Assembly: GCA_036172665.1 (NCBI GenBank) | Contig: CM069871.1 | Location: 1,612,001-1,676,000, forward strand | DNA from: Prosopocoilus inquinatus | Lineage: Eukaryota > Arthropoda > Insecta > Coleoptera > Lucanidae | Length of the DNA: 64,000 nucleotides | Direction of reading: 5' to 3' | The notes under the pieces: generated by a model | Seen by the model: the letters and a program-made list of their open reading frames with translations, nothing else | Databases searched by the model: none | Told to the model about the DNA's origin: nothing | Position numbers and translations under genes: made by a program | Shown here: piece by piece, positions 54,379 to 64,000 of the stretch | How positions within the stretch are numbered: the stretch's first letter is position 1 | How the letters are laid out: each line of letters opens with the position of its first letter

Positions 54379-55859
54379 ATTTATGGTGATAAATAAAAAA
54401 AATTCAAAGTAAACTAAAAAAAAAAAAACAAACAAAAATACCCAAATTTTTCTTTTTGTTTCGCTTTCGGTTGGTCGACGGCGGTGCTTTTTCAAGATTT
54501 AACATTTCCTTTTTGGCAAGAGTATGTGTATTTATTTTCCCTTCCCGAAGAGCGGCGCGGCGGAAGCTTCTTCACATTTCTCAGAGCCGTCATTGATCGC
54601 CGCCTTGCGTCAGACGATCGTACAATTATTATAAACTATGACATTCGTCAATTTCGATGAACAATAGGGCGAACGTCGTGAACACAAATGGCGATCGATG
54701 CACTCCAGAGGAGCTCTTGACATCCACATCTTTCAGGAGTTAAGTATCGCGTGTCGCCTCTCGCTACGAGGAAATTGTCGTTTAGCGGCTAATGAAAATT
54801 TATAGCGGTCTCAAGGTTTCCTTTTTCCAATCAGGAGGATGAAGAGGAGGAGGAGGTGGAGGAGGAGGAGAAGAGGACGTCGGTAAATCAAGTTTAAAGT
54901 TTTTAAGTGGCGCTTTTCTTTTTTGAAATAAGAGGATTAACGAAGAATCATTCTTTTATACCGTCAATTTATTAAGAGCGACACCACATAATTCCATCAC
55001 TTTTATTATATTTTAGTTTCCCACCCTCTCTTACTTTGTCTCTTTTTTCTATGATGATTCACATACGCATGCGTAGTTAGGAATGTTTTCTTCTTTGGAA
55101 GAAGAAATAAAAATTATAATTATTAACAAAGGGCAACGTTGTATGGATTTCAAATAACATGCAATCCACCACTCTTCGCCATCTCGTCAGTATATATATT
55201 ATTAAATAATTATAATTATGAAAAAAATGCGGTTGTTGATTCCATGATTTTAAGAGAATTAAAAACGTTTGCTTAATTTAGTTTAGATTTATAAAAAATA
55301 GATTTTTTTTGTGGCATGTGCACAAAAAAAAAGAAGAGATCGATAAATTTAGCTTTTGAGAGCTGTTACACAATTTGTAGAACTAAATTTCGCAGAGCTA
55401 CATTTTATTTATTTATTATTATTTTCAGTATTTAAAGTTATCTAATTTTGCAGGAGAAAATTAATATTCCCTTTAAAGCAACCATATCACACATTTGCTT
55501 TGCGAGGCGACCGGAGTTAAATTTTGCAGAGTTAGGTTGGCAACACTGAATCCTAAGAGTTCTTACCGCATAGTGATTATCTTCTTTCCTTATTGCTCTT
55601 TCCTGCATTCTTTAATCAAAGGTAACTTACACAACCTGTATCTAAACCTAGCATTTATTTTTTTATTATTTTAAAATTTAAATTAGTTTAACTGTTCATC
55701 GTATTGTCCAGGGCCGGCGGAAGGGGGTAAGCAAGGCACGAGGGCGCCGATGCAAGAGGGACGTCAAAAAAAATGTGAATTAAAAAACGACTAAAGCGCA
55801 ATCTCAATCAATCTCAAGGTCAACCAAACTCGATCCGACAACGGAACTCAACTTTATTT
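54379..55859. other. Intergenic; GAG-rich tract and an unpaired hAT-like end
   Basis: A (gag/gga)n tract sits at 54833-54883. A more GC-rich stretch (54540-54830) has no recognisable exon. A CAGGGCCGGC end at 55709 resembles hAT termini but has no partner in the window that I can find. Confidence 0.4.
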
Positions 55860-57190
55860 TACCTAATTTTCATTTTTAATTTGTTCTCTTTTCGAAAACA
55901 AAATGTTCTTTTTTTTTTAAACTTCCTGGATCGTTCATTAAACAAAGAAACGAAACAAAAGATGAACAGATGTTTGAAAGATGAAAAAGAATTGTCGTCT
56001 ACGTTTGAAAAACAAAAGGCGATCGAAATGTAGAACGAAATAAAATCAATCGATTACTGAAAAATGAATGATTTTTTTAATTTTCTTATCTCTCTTTCTT
56101 TGTTTCTAAAAATAAAGAAGCAAAATGTTTAAAATACTTACAATTTTTTTTTAGAATAACAGATGAAATAAAAGTTAAACAATTACAAAAAAAAAATGAA
56201 GAACGTCTACCTTTCACGGTTGAATCGCTTTCGAAAACAAAATACGATCGCCCACATCCGTAATAAGATAACTAATTAAAACTAAAAAAGAAAAGGAAAC
56301 AAATAAACTGATTTTCATTTCGACGTTTATTTTTTTTTTTATTTTTAATTTCTTCTATTTTCAAAAGCAAAATATATATTTTTTTTAATTCCTGCATCGT
56401 TCTTTTAAAAAAAGCAAAATGTTTTAAATACTTACAATCAATTTTTCTTGGAAAAACAAACGAAATAAAAGTTAATCGACTACTGAAAAATGAAGAACAT
56501 CTATGTACCTTTCGAAAACAAAAGACGATCGCTCACAACTTTTTTATTTCATTTTTAAATCGTTCTCTTTTCGAAAACAAAATGTTCTTTTTTTTAAACT
56601 TCCTGCATCGTTCATTAAACAAAGAAACGAAACAAAAGATGATCAGATGTTTGAAAAACGAGAAAGAATTGTCGTCTACGTTTGAAAAACAAAAGGCGAT
56701 CGAAATGTAGAACGAAATAAAATCAATCGATTACTGAAAAATGAATGATTTTTTTAAATTTTTTGTTTCTCTTTCTTTGTTTCTAAAAATAAAGAAGAAG
56801 CAAAATGTTTAAAATACTTACAATTTTTTTTTTAGAATAACAGATGAAATAAAAGTTAAACAATTACAAAAAAAAAAAAAATGAAGAACGTCTACCTTTC
56901 ACGGTTGAATCGCTTTCGAAAACAAAAGACGATCGCCCACATCCGTAATAAGATAACTAACTAATTAAAACTAAAAAAGAGAAGGACACAAAGAAACTGA
57001 TTTTCATTTCGACGTTTATTTTTTTTTTCATTTTTAATTTCTTCTATTTTCAAAAGCAAAATATATTTTTTTTTTAATTCCTGCGTCGTTCTTTAAGCAA
57101 CGAAACGAAACAAAAGACGATCAGATGTTGAAAAATGAAAAAAAATTGTCGAACGAAACAAAAGTTAATCAGTTACTGAAAAATGAATCA
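55860..57190 (-). repeat. A-rich block of the GATCGTCTTTTGTTT family with a 679-bp direct duplication
   Basis: gttctcttttcgaaaacaaa recurs at 55883 and 56562, followed by about 450 bp of close similarity. aacaaaagacgatcg-type words occur at least five times in the block, which reads as the family's minus strand. Confidence 0.7.
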
Positions 57191-57456
57191 CTAACGCGTC
57201 TGCCCTGTAAAAACAAAACAATAAACCAGTCGAAGCCCGAGAAGTCTATGCGGCACGCAGTAACCACTACAGTTCTGGTCGACTGGATATAAAAACTTGT
57301 TTACATAACCGATTCATTCCGAAATGAACTCGCGTTCTTTTTGCAGTGACGGCGCTATAATTGATATGAATTAAATGTATTATGCCAGTCTTTCATTTTT
57401 AAAGAATTATAATGTTTTCATAATTATTAATTTGAAAGAAATTATAAAGGCAATTA
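57191..57456. other. Non-coding spacer
   Basis: No feature recognised. Confidence 0.35.
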
Positions 57457-57857
57457 TGTTACACACGTAATTTACATCAGACGGTTGGTTCTGACGCAAT
57501 GAGTGCGATGGTGAGAGTGCCTCGGGCATAAAAGCCGTTCAGCGGCGACGTTGAAATCTACGCCGTTGCTTTGTTTATCTTTACGCTGTTTTTTACCAGA
57601 TATCCTAGGAATGTCCGACCCTTAGTCATTACGGTCGCCGCAAAAATCGAAGCCTGTTTAACATACGTAAATATTTAATCTACGGAATTAAATAAATGAG
57701 CGAGTGGTGCGATGAACTGCAAATTTTTTTTTGGATGAATCGGTCTGAACCGGCTGAATCTTACATACCACTAAACATATACACTGGTATATACCGCTAG
57801 TATAATACACCTGCACGTAATTGTGGAATAAACAGAACTAATTCGGTCGTTTAAACA
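57457..57857 (+). mobile_element. Possible solo LTR
   Basis: A 400-bp stretch begins TGTTACAC and ends TTAAACA. It has a TATA-like gcataaaag at 57527 and a poly(A) signal aataaa at 57827, in the order and spacing of an LTR. I see no clear target duplication and no second copy, so this is tentative. Confidence 0.3.
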
Positions 57858-60069
57858 TAAAATCCACTCGTTTTGCATTTCTTCTTCAGTCTTCGGCGCG
57901 AAAGTTTTCAAGCGAAACACTCTCTGAATATTAAAAAAAAAATTAAATTGTGATTAGTAAACTATGTTAGTTGCAGTGATTAAATTACATGTTCGTTTAA
58001 TCGGTGGTGGTAATTTGCCTAGTGTTGTTTAAAATTGCTTCACCATTTTGAATTTTGAGGTTTCTTCCGTCAGGCAGTTTCGTTCTTAGCATGATGTTGC
58101 GGGGGACTCTGTATAATACATCCGGCAATTTATTTTTCAAATTTTTCTTTTTATTTTAAATTTTGGTTTCAGAGTGGCTCGGAGTTTTAGTGTATTTTTT
58201 TATTTTGTTTTGCACATAAACGGCCGAATTTAGAAACGTTTGTTAGCTTTAATTGTCCCTTAAAAATACAACGTTGCTATGGCTACACATATTAAAAGTA
58301 TAGCAGTGTTGATTTTTTTTTTGTTTAATGGTTGATTTAAGTTTAACAGTTTTCTTTTTTTTAATTCGACCCTAAAGATTTTTTGATTTATTATTAAAAT
58401 GAAGAAAAATGTTCTCGTTATAATTAATTTGGACATTGGAAGATATCATTACGTTCGGTTTGTAAAATCACTCAAATTAATAAGAATTAATTAAGTAAAC
58501 TGTTCTACAGTATTAATTAGAAAAACTTTATTCATTTATTTATTTATTTATTTATTTTTTTATTAATACCTAATTACTTGAATATATTTTTAAAGAAAAC
58601 ATTAAAGAATTAAGAATTAATTAAACGCTTAAATTAAAAACTGTACTGCTTTGTGTAAAATATTAAACTATAAATTGGTACCTATATACAGTAAGGGCGA
58701 AAAGTACAGAACAAATTCATTTCTTTCTTTCTTTCTTTATTTTCTGCTAGGTTTATTTAAAAAAAATGCTTTGTACTACACAGACTGAGATTGCCTTTGC
58801 TTTTTGGAAACTCATAATTATTTTATTATGTCGAATTTGTGGCAAATTTTTAATATTATTTTCAGTTATGTTATCCTACGTTTAAAATCAATGAGTTTTG
58901 AGTTATTGGCATTTAAAACTTACAGAATGCATTTTTAACTTCTGAGATGTCATGAAATACATACAACAAAAAAAAAAACATTAACAAAATCTACAAAAAG
59001 TAATTTTCAGAATAGATCTCGTGGATGGGGTTTATTAATTTTTTTTTAAATACTTCTGTCCCACTTATTTTTGAACATAAGTCAGCCATATGTGATTCGA
59101 AAAAGGCGTCGGCGTAATATTCACGTTCGCCTCTTCAGCACCTTTCATTCGAAGGGTCACAAGACATGTCTCCCTTTTCCGCAATTATTTTTGACGTCAC
59201 AATTCGGCCATCTTTGATTTTAAGATGGCGCCGGTGTGATAGTTCAATCAAAAACAATTGATTTTATGCAAAGATTAAAATTTTATGGGCAAATAGATAA
59301 ATAAATAAATAATATAAATAAAAAAAAAGTGGTCGGTTGCCCTTTCATAAAAAAAAGACGAAAATGATCTCCGCACAGCTTGTTTGGGACGCCTTGTATA
59401 ACATTTTTCAAATGAACGTCTAAAAATTAGGTTTTCTTTTCATTAATATTTCTAACATTACATTTATTTTCTTATTTCTTGATCTCACTGTGTATGTAGA
59501 GCACAATGTAATCAATTTGAATAATAAAAAAAAAATAAAATTAATTAATTGAATATATTTTAACAATTTTGTTGCTGCAAAGATAATGCGTAAGTAATTC
59601 GCCCACGTCTTTGCTTCGAAACTATTTTTAGAAAATTTTCGTGAGTAAAAGAATGCGAAATTTCATAAATTCTTATTTTTTTTTTTACTTATTTACTAGT
59701 ATTATGATTAATTATTATTCCCCCAAGTAACGATTTTTAAGCTACAAAATTCCCAACGGTTTACCGAAAACGATGGAATTTTCAGTATTAGAAAAAAACA
59801 AAAAAAATCCAAAATTATGTGTATTGTAAGATATATAATTAATGGTGCAGTAATCGGGGGGAGTAAGAGGTGTAATTGTATCAGGGCGCAGCGACCTAAG
59901 GAGTGACAAAGACGTTTGTTTTAAATCATCGCAAAAAGAAAAACATTAAAAACGCCTTGAGCAAAAAAGGTGTTAAAAGGAATTGGAAAAAAGCATTTCA
60001 CCAAAAAAAAAAAAAAATGTCCATCCAATCGAACTCAGCCTAATTCCATTCAACTTAAATAAAAAATTG
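57858..60069. other. AT-rich intergenic DNA, nothing recognised
   Basis: Contains simple repeats (tttc)n near 58722, (attt)n near 58530 and (aaat)n near 59295. No exon or RNA gene is supported. Confidence 0.45.
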
Positions 60070-60500
60070 AGAAAGAGAAATGTTAGAAAAATTAAAAGTA
60101 AACAAAAGAAGCTCGAAATAAGATGATTTAAAAAAAGGTGCTAAAAGGAATTGGAAGCAGCATTTCACCAAAAAAGTCACCAAAATTAAACAAATAGAAA
60201 ATTGAAATTATAAAGACTTTCAGGATAAAGAGAAGTTGAAAAAAATTTAAAAAAAAACAAAAACAAAAGACGATCGATTTTGCAGAGAACTTTGCCACCG
60301 ATTAAAAAAAAAGCAATTTGAAATTATAACGTCTGATAAAATTCTTTATTTATTTTTTAAATTTTTTACTAGAAACGCACAGCGTAACGAAAATTCTTGC
60401 AGATTTCGTAAAATCGTAAAATGAAGAAACGAGTATTAGCTCCGCAGGAAAAGAAAAAGTAAAAACGGAAACAAAAGACAATCGAGTTCTGGACGAATCC
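60070..60500 (-). repeat. A-rich block of the GATCGTCTTTTGTTT family
   Basis: acaaaagacgatcgat occurs near 60260 and acaaaagacaatcgag near 60472. gctaaaaggaattgga is duplicated near 59973 and 60139. Confidence 0.5.
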
Positions 60501-61126
60501 CGAAAAGGACGAAACTATAACAGATATAGCGAGACAGGCGTAAGTTAACATTCGCGTTCCGCATACTTTGTTTTATAATATGACTCCGCCCCTTTTCAAG
60601 CTTCAATGAAGCGATCGGTGTGTGTACGCATTTAAAATTAAAAAAAAAATAATTATTGCTGGCCAAAAGAAGCTTAATGGATGAACAGTTAGAGGGTGAT
60701 ATTAAATAAAACAATATTTAGAGTAAAGTAAAGAAAAGTTTTTAACATTCCTGTACTTTTTTCACGTAACTTTTGTTATGAGAGAGATTAAATTTTAGGT
60801 AATACTTGATTCAATGGTAATAATATTTATTAAAAGGTATCTTGCACCCCGGCGGAACGACACTGAAACACAAAGACCAAGAAACTAGGATGAAGAACAA
60901 TTTATGAGAGAAAGACCCCGGCGATGATTGGAATGTTATTCTTCCTTCTTTGTTTTCTGCTTGTTTTTACGCGAAAGGTTCGCCACTGTTGATTACAAAA
61001 CTTAAGAAGAGAGAAGGGGGGAGGGGGTAAATGAACCGAAAAATGTTTAGATTAGATGTACATACCAACATTATTCGTAAAAACTTTATTTTTTTCTTCT
61101 TAAGTTCGGTTCGAAGGATTTTTTTC
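60501..61126. other. Intergenic, no feature recognised
   Basis: AT-rich. A short G-rich tract (gggggaggggg) lies near 61015. Confidence 0.4.
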
Positions 61127-61230
61127 TTATCTGCCAGGTAATATTCTCGGAAACTATTATCGATACAATGGTTTCCAAGGGTAATACCTGGCAGATAAAT
61201 TTATCAGGAGGTGAAAACAATCGGGCCTTA
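61127..61230. mobile_element. Small palindromic MITE, relative of the 61-2125 element
   Basis: The arms ttatctgccaggtaata and tacctggcagataa enclose ggaaactattatcg and ggtttccaag. Right flank taaatttatcaggaggt matches the right side of the element at 1940-2125. Confidence 0.65.
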
Positions 61231-61339
61231 ATCATTAAAATGTTCTTTACTGCTTTTAACCGCACGCTTGGTGTCGTAAAATTAAATGTTGATTTAGTAA
61301 ATCAGAAAGAGGAAGGGTCCTCAAGTAGAACCAAGAAGT

Positions 61340-62399
61340 ACCACAACCAGTGGCGACTCGTGATAATTTACTGCGGGTGGGCAACAACTGCAAAAGGGAA
61401 AGCGGGTGCATTTTCCAAATAAATTTATTTTTCGGGGCCTGTAATTTTTGAACTAAATTTAAGCGGGAGGTTTAAAGAGTTTTCTCAGCTTTCCAACGCG
61501 GCTTACCAAAAAAAAAAAAAAACAATCGACGAACGCGTTCTTGAGTTACAATCCAAATTTAAAAGCGACGCCTTTCTTATTTTCCCAATCAAATGAACGT
61601 CTCTCCCTCCCTTCGCGATCGTGCTTGTAATTTTTGAATTCAATTTAAGCGTGGGATTTACAGAGCTCTTCCTCAGCTTTCCAACGCCGTTTGCCAAAAA
61701 ACAATCGGCAAACGCGTCCTTGAGCTACAATCAAAATTCGAAAGCGCCGCTTTTTTTATTAGTTCAATTAACTGAACGTCTCTCCCTCCCCACGCGATCG
61801 CGCTTGTAATTTTTTAATTAAATTTAAGAGCAGGATTTACTGAGATTTTTCTCAGCTTTTCAACGCCTTTTACCGAAAAACAATCGACGAACGCGTTCTT
61901 GAGTTATAATCAAAATTCCAAAGCGACGCGTTTTTTATTTGTTCAATTAAATGAACGTCGCTCCCTCCCCTCGCGATCGCGCTTGTAATTTTTGGTTTAA
62001 ATTTAAGCGCGGGATTTACTGAGTTTCTTCTCAGCTTTCCAACGCCTTTTATCAAAAAAACAACCGACGAACGCGTCCTTGAGTTACAATCAAAATTCGA
62101 AAGCGACGCATTTTTTATTTGCTCCCGCTTTCTTCTCTCCCTCCTCTCTAGATCACGCTTGTAATTTTCGAATTCAATTTAAGCGCGGGATTTACAGAGA
62201 TTTTTCTCAGCTTTTCAACGCGCTTCACCAAAAAACAATCGACAATAACTGCAAAAGGAAAAGCGGGTGTATTTCCAAATTCAAATTTATTTTTATTGGT
62301 TGTTTCAACGAGGAATCGCTGGAACGTACAAGTTCAATAGGACGGGGTGGACACCGCCCACCTTGCCCTCCACCACGACGAGCCGCCACTGACTACAAC
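61340..62399. mobile_element. Non-autonomous hAT-type element carrying a satellite array
   Basis: The ends CAGTGGCGACTCGTG (from 61348) and CGACGAGCCGCCACTG (to 62391) are inverted. The flanks accacaac (61340-61347) and actacaac (62392-62399) match in 7 of 8 bases. The subterminal parts share gcaaaa-ggaaaagcgggtg (61389 and 62249), and between them lies a five-unit tandem array. No transposase. Confidence 0.75.
61440..62240. repeat. Tandem array, about 180-bp monomer, five copies, inside the hAT element
   Basis: Units share aatttaagcgcgggatttac, tctcagctttccaacgc, aacaatcgacgaacgcgt and cgcgatcgcgcttgtaattt, at about 61455, 61643, 61823, 62003 and 62180. Copies differ by substitutions. Confidence 0.85.
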
Positions 62400-63247
62400 T
62401 CAAGTCATTTGACTAATTCATTTGTTTCTAAGATTTAAAATTCATTATTTTTGAAATTATTTCTATGACATTGGAGAATAATTACACGGTGGTTACCGAA
62501 CCAGATACAGACAATAATGAAGGGGGGGGGGTGATATTCACGTGTAATTAAAACTTGTACTTCCATTGGTTGGAGAAAATGGGGTGGCATTTGCCTATCA
62601 CGAAACTAGCCGATGATATCTCTTCTTCGGAAGCCGGGCTACACGTCATCAGAAAGAGGGCGGGTGCTAAGATGGATTCCTGAGGTATCGCAGGACCTAA
62701 AACGGCCAAGTCAAGTTTATTTGGAAAAGTTAAGAAAAGTTAATTTTGTTTGCAGTTAATTAAAATTATAAATGCAATTGTCTGTGAAAAGAAAAAACTT
62801 ACAAACAATTTACGGAAACGTTTCCAACTAATTAGTGTTGTTAGGAGTTAAAAAGACTATTGGCACATTTTTTTTTTAATGAACGTGTGAACTTAATTAA
62901 GCGGATGTACCTACCGGTAAATTAATAATGTTGTGGGCGTTTTGAAGATTTAGTTAAGGAATCAATACGCGCTCATTGTCGATGTGAAATCAGCACTAAA
63001 TCGTGTTCGACCTAATTCCGTAATCCCATTTCTCGACTTTAATGTTACCAATGGCAGTTCAGAGAATAATGCCGACCTAAATTGGACTAATTACAACAGG
63101 ATTAGTGTATGAGCAAATACCGTTCCCCGACAACGGTGTTGTTAATTAGCACCGGTTGTGAGTCGTCGCCGTCGGGCCACAACAATATTATTTTTATTTT
63201 TTTTTTCAAACTTATTTCGTCTCACGAGGTGCAAACCCAAAACAAAA
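62400..63247. promoter_or_regulatory. Upstream region of gene D
   Basis: About 850 bp without repeats before the gene D start. The promoter should lie here; no clear TATA or initiator is recognised. A G-run lies near 62523. Confidence 0.4.
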
Positions 63248-63422
63248 ATGGACACTCGCGGCGCGTTCTTGTGCCTCCTAGTGGTCTTTGCGAATTTCGT
63301 AAACGAATCGAGCACCACGTCGGATGACGTGGATCAGGGGAAGTACAACCGCTCGAGCGAGAGGAGCCTCTCGCGAAAGAAACGGTACCTCATCTTCCCT
63401 CAGGGCAGCTCCTTACAACTGA
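63248..63422 (+). CDS. Gene D exon 1
   Basis: Encodes 58 residues plus one base; donor GTGAGT at 63423. Carries the first basic cluster SRKKR before YLIFPQGSS. Confidence 0.86.
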
Positions 63423-63942
63423 GTGAGTGAATTTAATTTCGCCCTTGAGGCTTGCTTACTCAGTAAATCTTAGTTTTCTGCTGGGTGGTACCCATTATTG
63501 GAATGCCGAACATCTTCACGATGGGTCTGACGGCGGCCGTTGCCTGGGAGCTTCCCACCAAACCGGAAGACGTCTTGCGGAAGAAACTACCGGATCATTC
63601 GGATACCAGGCGCGTGGACAAGCCGGTTCAAATTCCAATTCAAACAACGCCCTCCCCCAAATGGAACCCCCGTCCGTACGTTAAATACAACAAAATTTAC
63701 AACGACCCTTTTTACGCGAAGGGCCCCCATCGTAATCCCACGTATTACGCGACCATGTGGGGCTCTCCCACTTTTCGCAACGCCCTCAGGAGGAAGTACG
63801 GGATGAAGTGGTCACCATCATCGCGGGGAGGTTATGGTCGCATAGATGATGATGAGTATTACTACAGGAATCCGGTGTACCAGGAGGTGCATAAGAGGAC
63901 GAGGAGGGATTTCTATGAAAAAATCGAGAAGGTTTTATTTTC
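63248..63942 (+). CDS. DM4/DM12 family secreted protein, gene D (first two exons; cut by window end)
   Basis: Exon 1 is 63248-63422 and exon 2 is 63474-63942, joined in phase 1, ending in phase 2 at a GTAAGT donor. The protein has MDTRGAFLCLLVVFANFV as signal peptide, two sequons (NESS, NRSS), RSLSRKKRYLIFPQGSSLQL, then VVPIIGMPNIFTMGLTAAVA, a proline-, tyrosine- and arginine-rich middle, and VHKRTRRDFYEKIEKVLF. This is the same plan as gene C, including phase and the second basic cluster, so C and D are paralogues. The cysteine-bearing exons 3 and 4 lie beyond the window. The ATG at 63248 (aaaATGg) is preferred over upstream starts because the signal peptide begins there. Confidence 0.87.
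63474..63942 (+). CDS. Gene D exon 2
   Basis: Acceptor aaatcttag (63472-63473), leaving an intron of only 51 bp. Encodes FCWVVPIIGMPN onward and ends KIEKVLF at the donor GTAAGT (63943). Confidence 0.86.
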
Positions 63943-64000
63943 GTAAGTACAAGCATCTCAAATTTATCAGTGTGATTAGGTTGTGTTTACATCCTTTTTT

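Noticed and set aside
55709..55770. Left end of a hAT transposon (CAGGGCCGGCGGAAGG)
   Set aside because: No matching right end or duplication seen; kept only as a note.

Overview
This window looks like AT-rich nuclear DNA from an insect, most plausibly a beetle. The insect call rests on two things readable in the sequence: an insect-type nicotinic acetylcholine receptor alpha exon, and four genes of the arthropod DM4/DM12 secreted-protein family, all with canonical insect-style introns. The beetle call is inference from general resemblance and is weak. There are no prokaryotic features. Most of the 64 kb is transposon-derived or tandemly repeated, and most long open frames are chance frames in AT-rich repeats.

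Layout. 1-2.1 kb: a Penelope-like retroelement (PLE; reverse transcriptase plus GIY-YIG endonuclease, one frameshift) between inverted terminal arms, inserted in an older palindromic element. 3.13-3.32 kb (-): one nAChR alpha exon. 3.3-26.6 kb: gene-poor, with several palindromic MITEs, two hammerhead-ribozyme (HHR) elements, a 347-bp tandem array with an HHR-like module in each monomer, and tandem arrays near 18-19, 21-23 and 25.5-26.1 kb. 26.7-63.9 kb: a cluster of four DM4/DM12 genes, here called A (-), B (-), C (+) and D (+, cut by the window end). A, B and C are complete four-exon genes that I assembled by hand from splice sites, intron phase and homology between copies.

The DM4/12 genes. 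All encode a signal peptide, a basic cluster followed by Y-x-x-F-P-x-G-(S/A)-S-L, a variable middle, a second basic cluster (RRHRR, RRTRR or KRTRR), then a C-terminal domain. In A, B and C, where that domain is complete, it has four cysteines: T/A-C-x-x-(R/K)-A-(L/V)-C in a 111-nt exon and two more in the last exon. A and B are close paralogues (first intron phase 0, exon 2 of 188 nt in both). C and D form a second pair (first intron phase 1, long exon 2). B and C are head to head across about 540 bp.

Repeats and ribozymes. The notable non-coding signal is repeated hammerhead architecture: in both arms of the PLE, in a solo palindromic PLE remnant (49.87-50.14 kb), in a second PLE-like palindrome (48.26-48.81 kb), in dispersed elements at 2.57, 11.54, 13.48 and 53.78 kb, and in degenerate form in every monomer of the 347-bp array. 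HHRs in PLE termini and in small tandem 'retrozymes' are established in animals; finding both in one window suggests, but does not prove, a parasite-host relationship between them. Large introns of genes B and C are filled with locally private tandem arrays and very large inverted repeats. Three hAT-type non-autonomous elements are supported by near-perfect 8-bp target duplications; one carries a satellite array as cargo.
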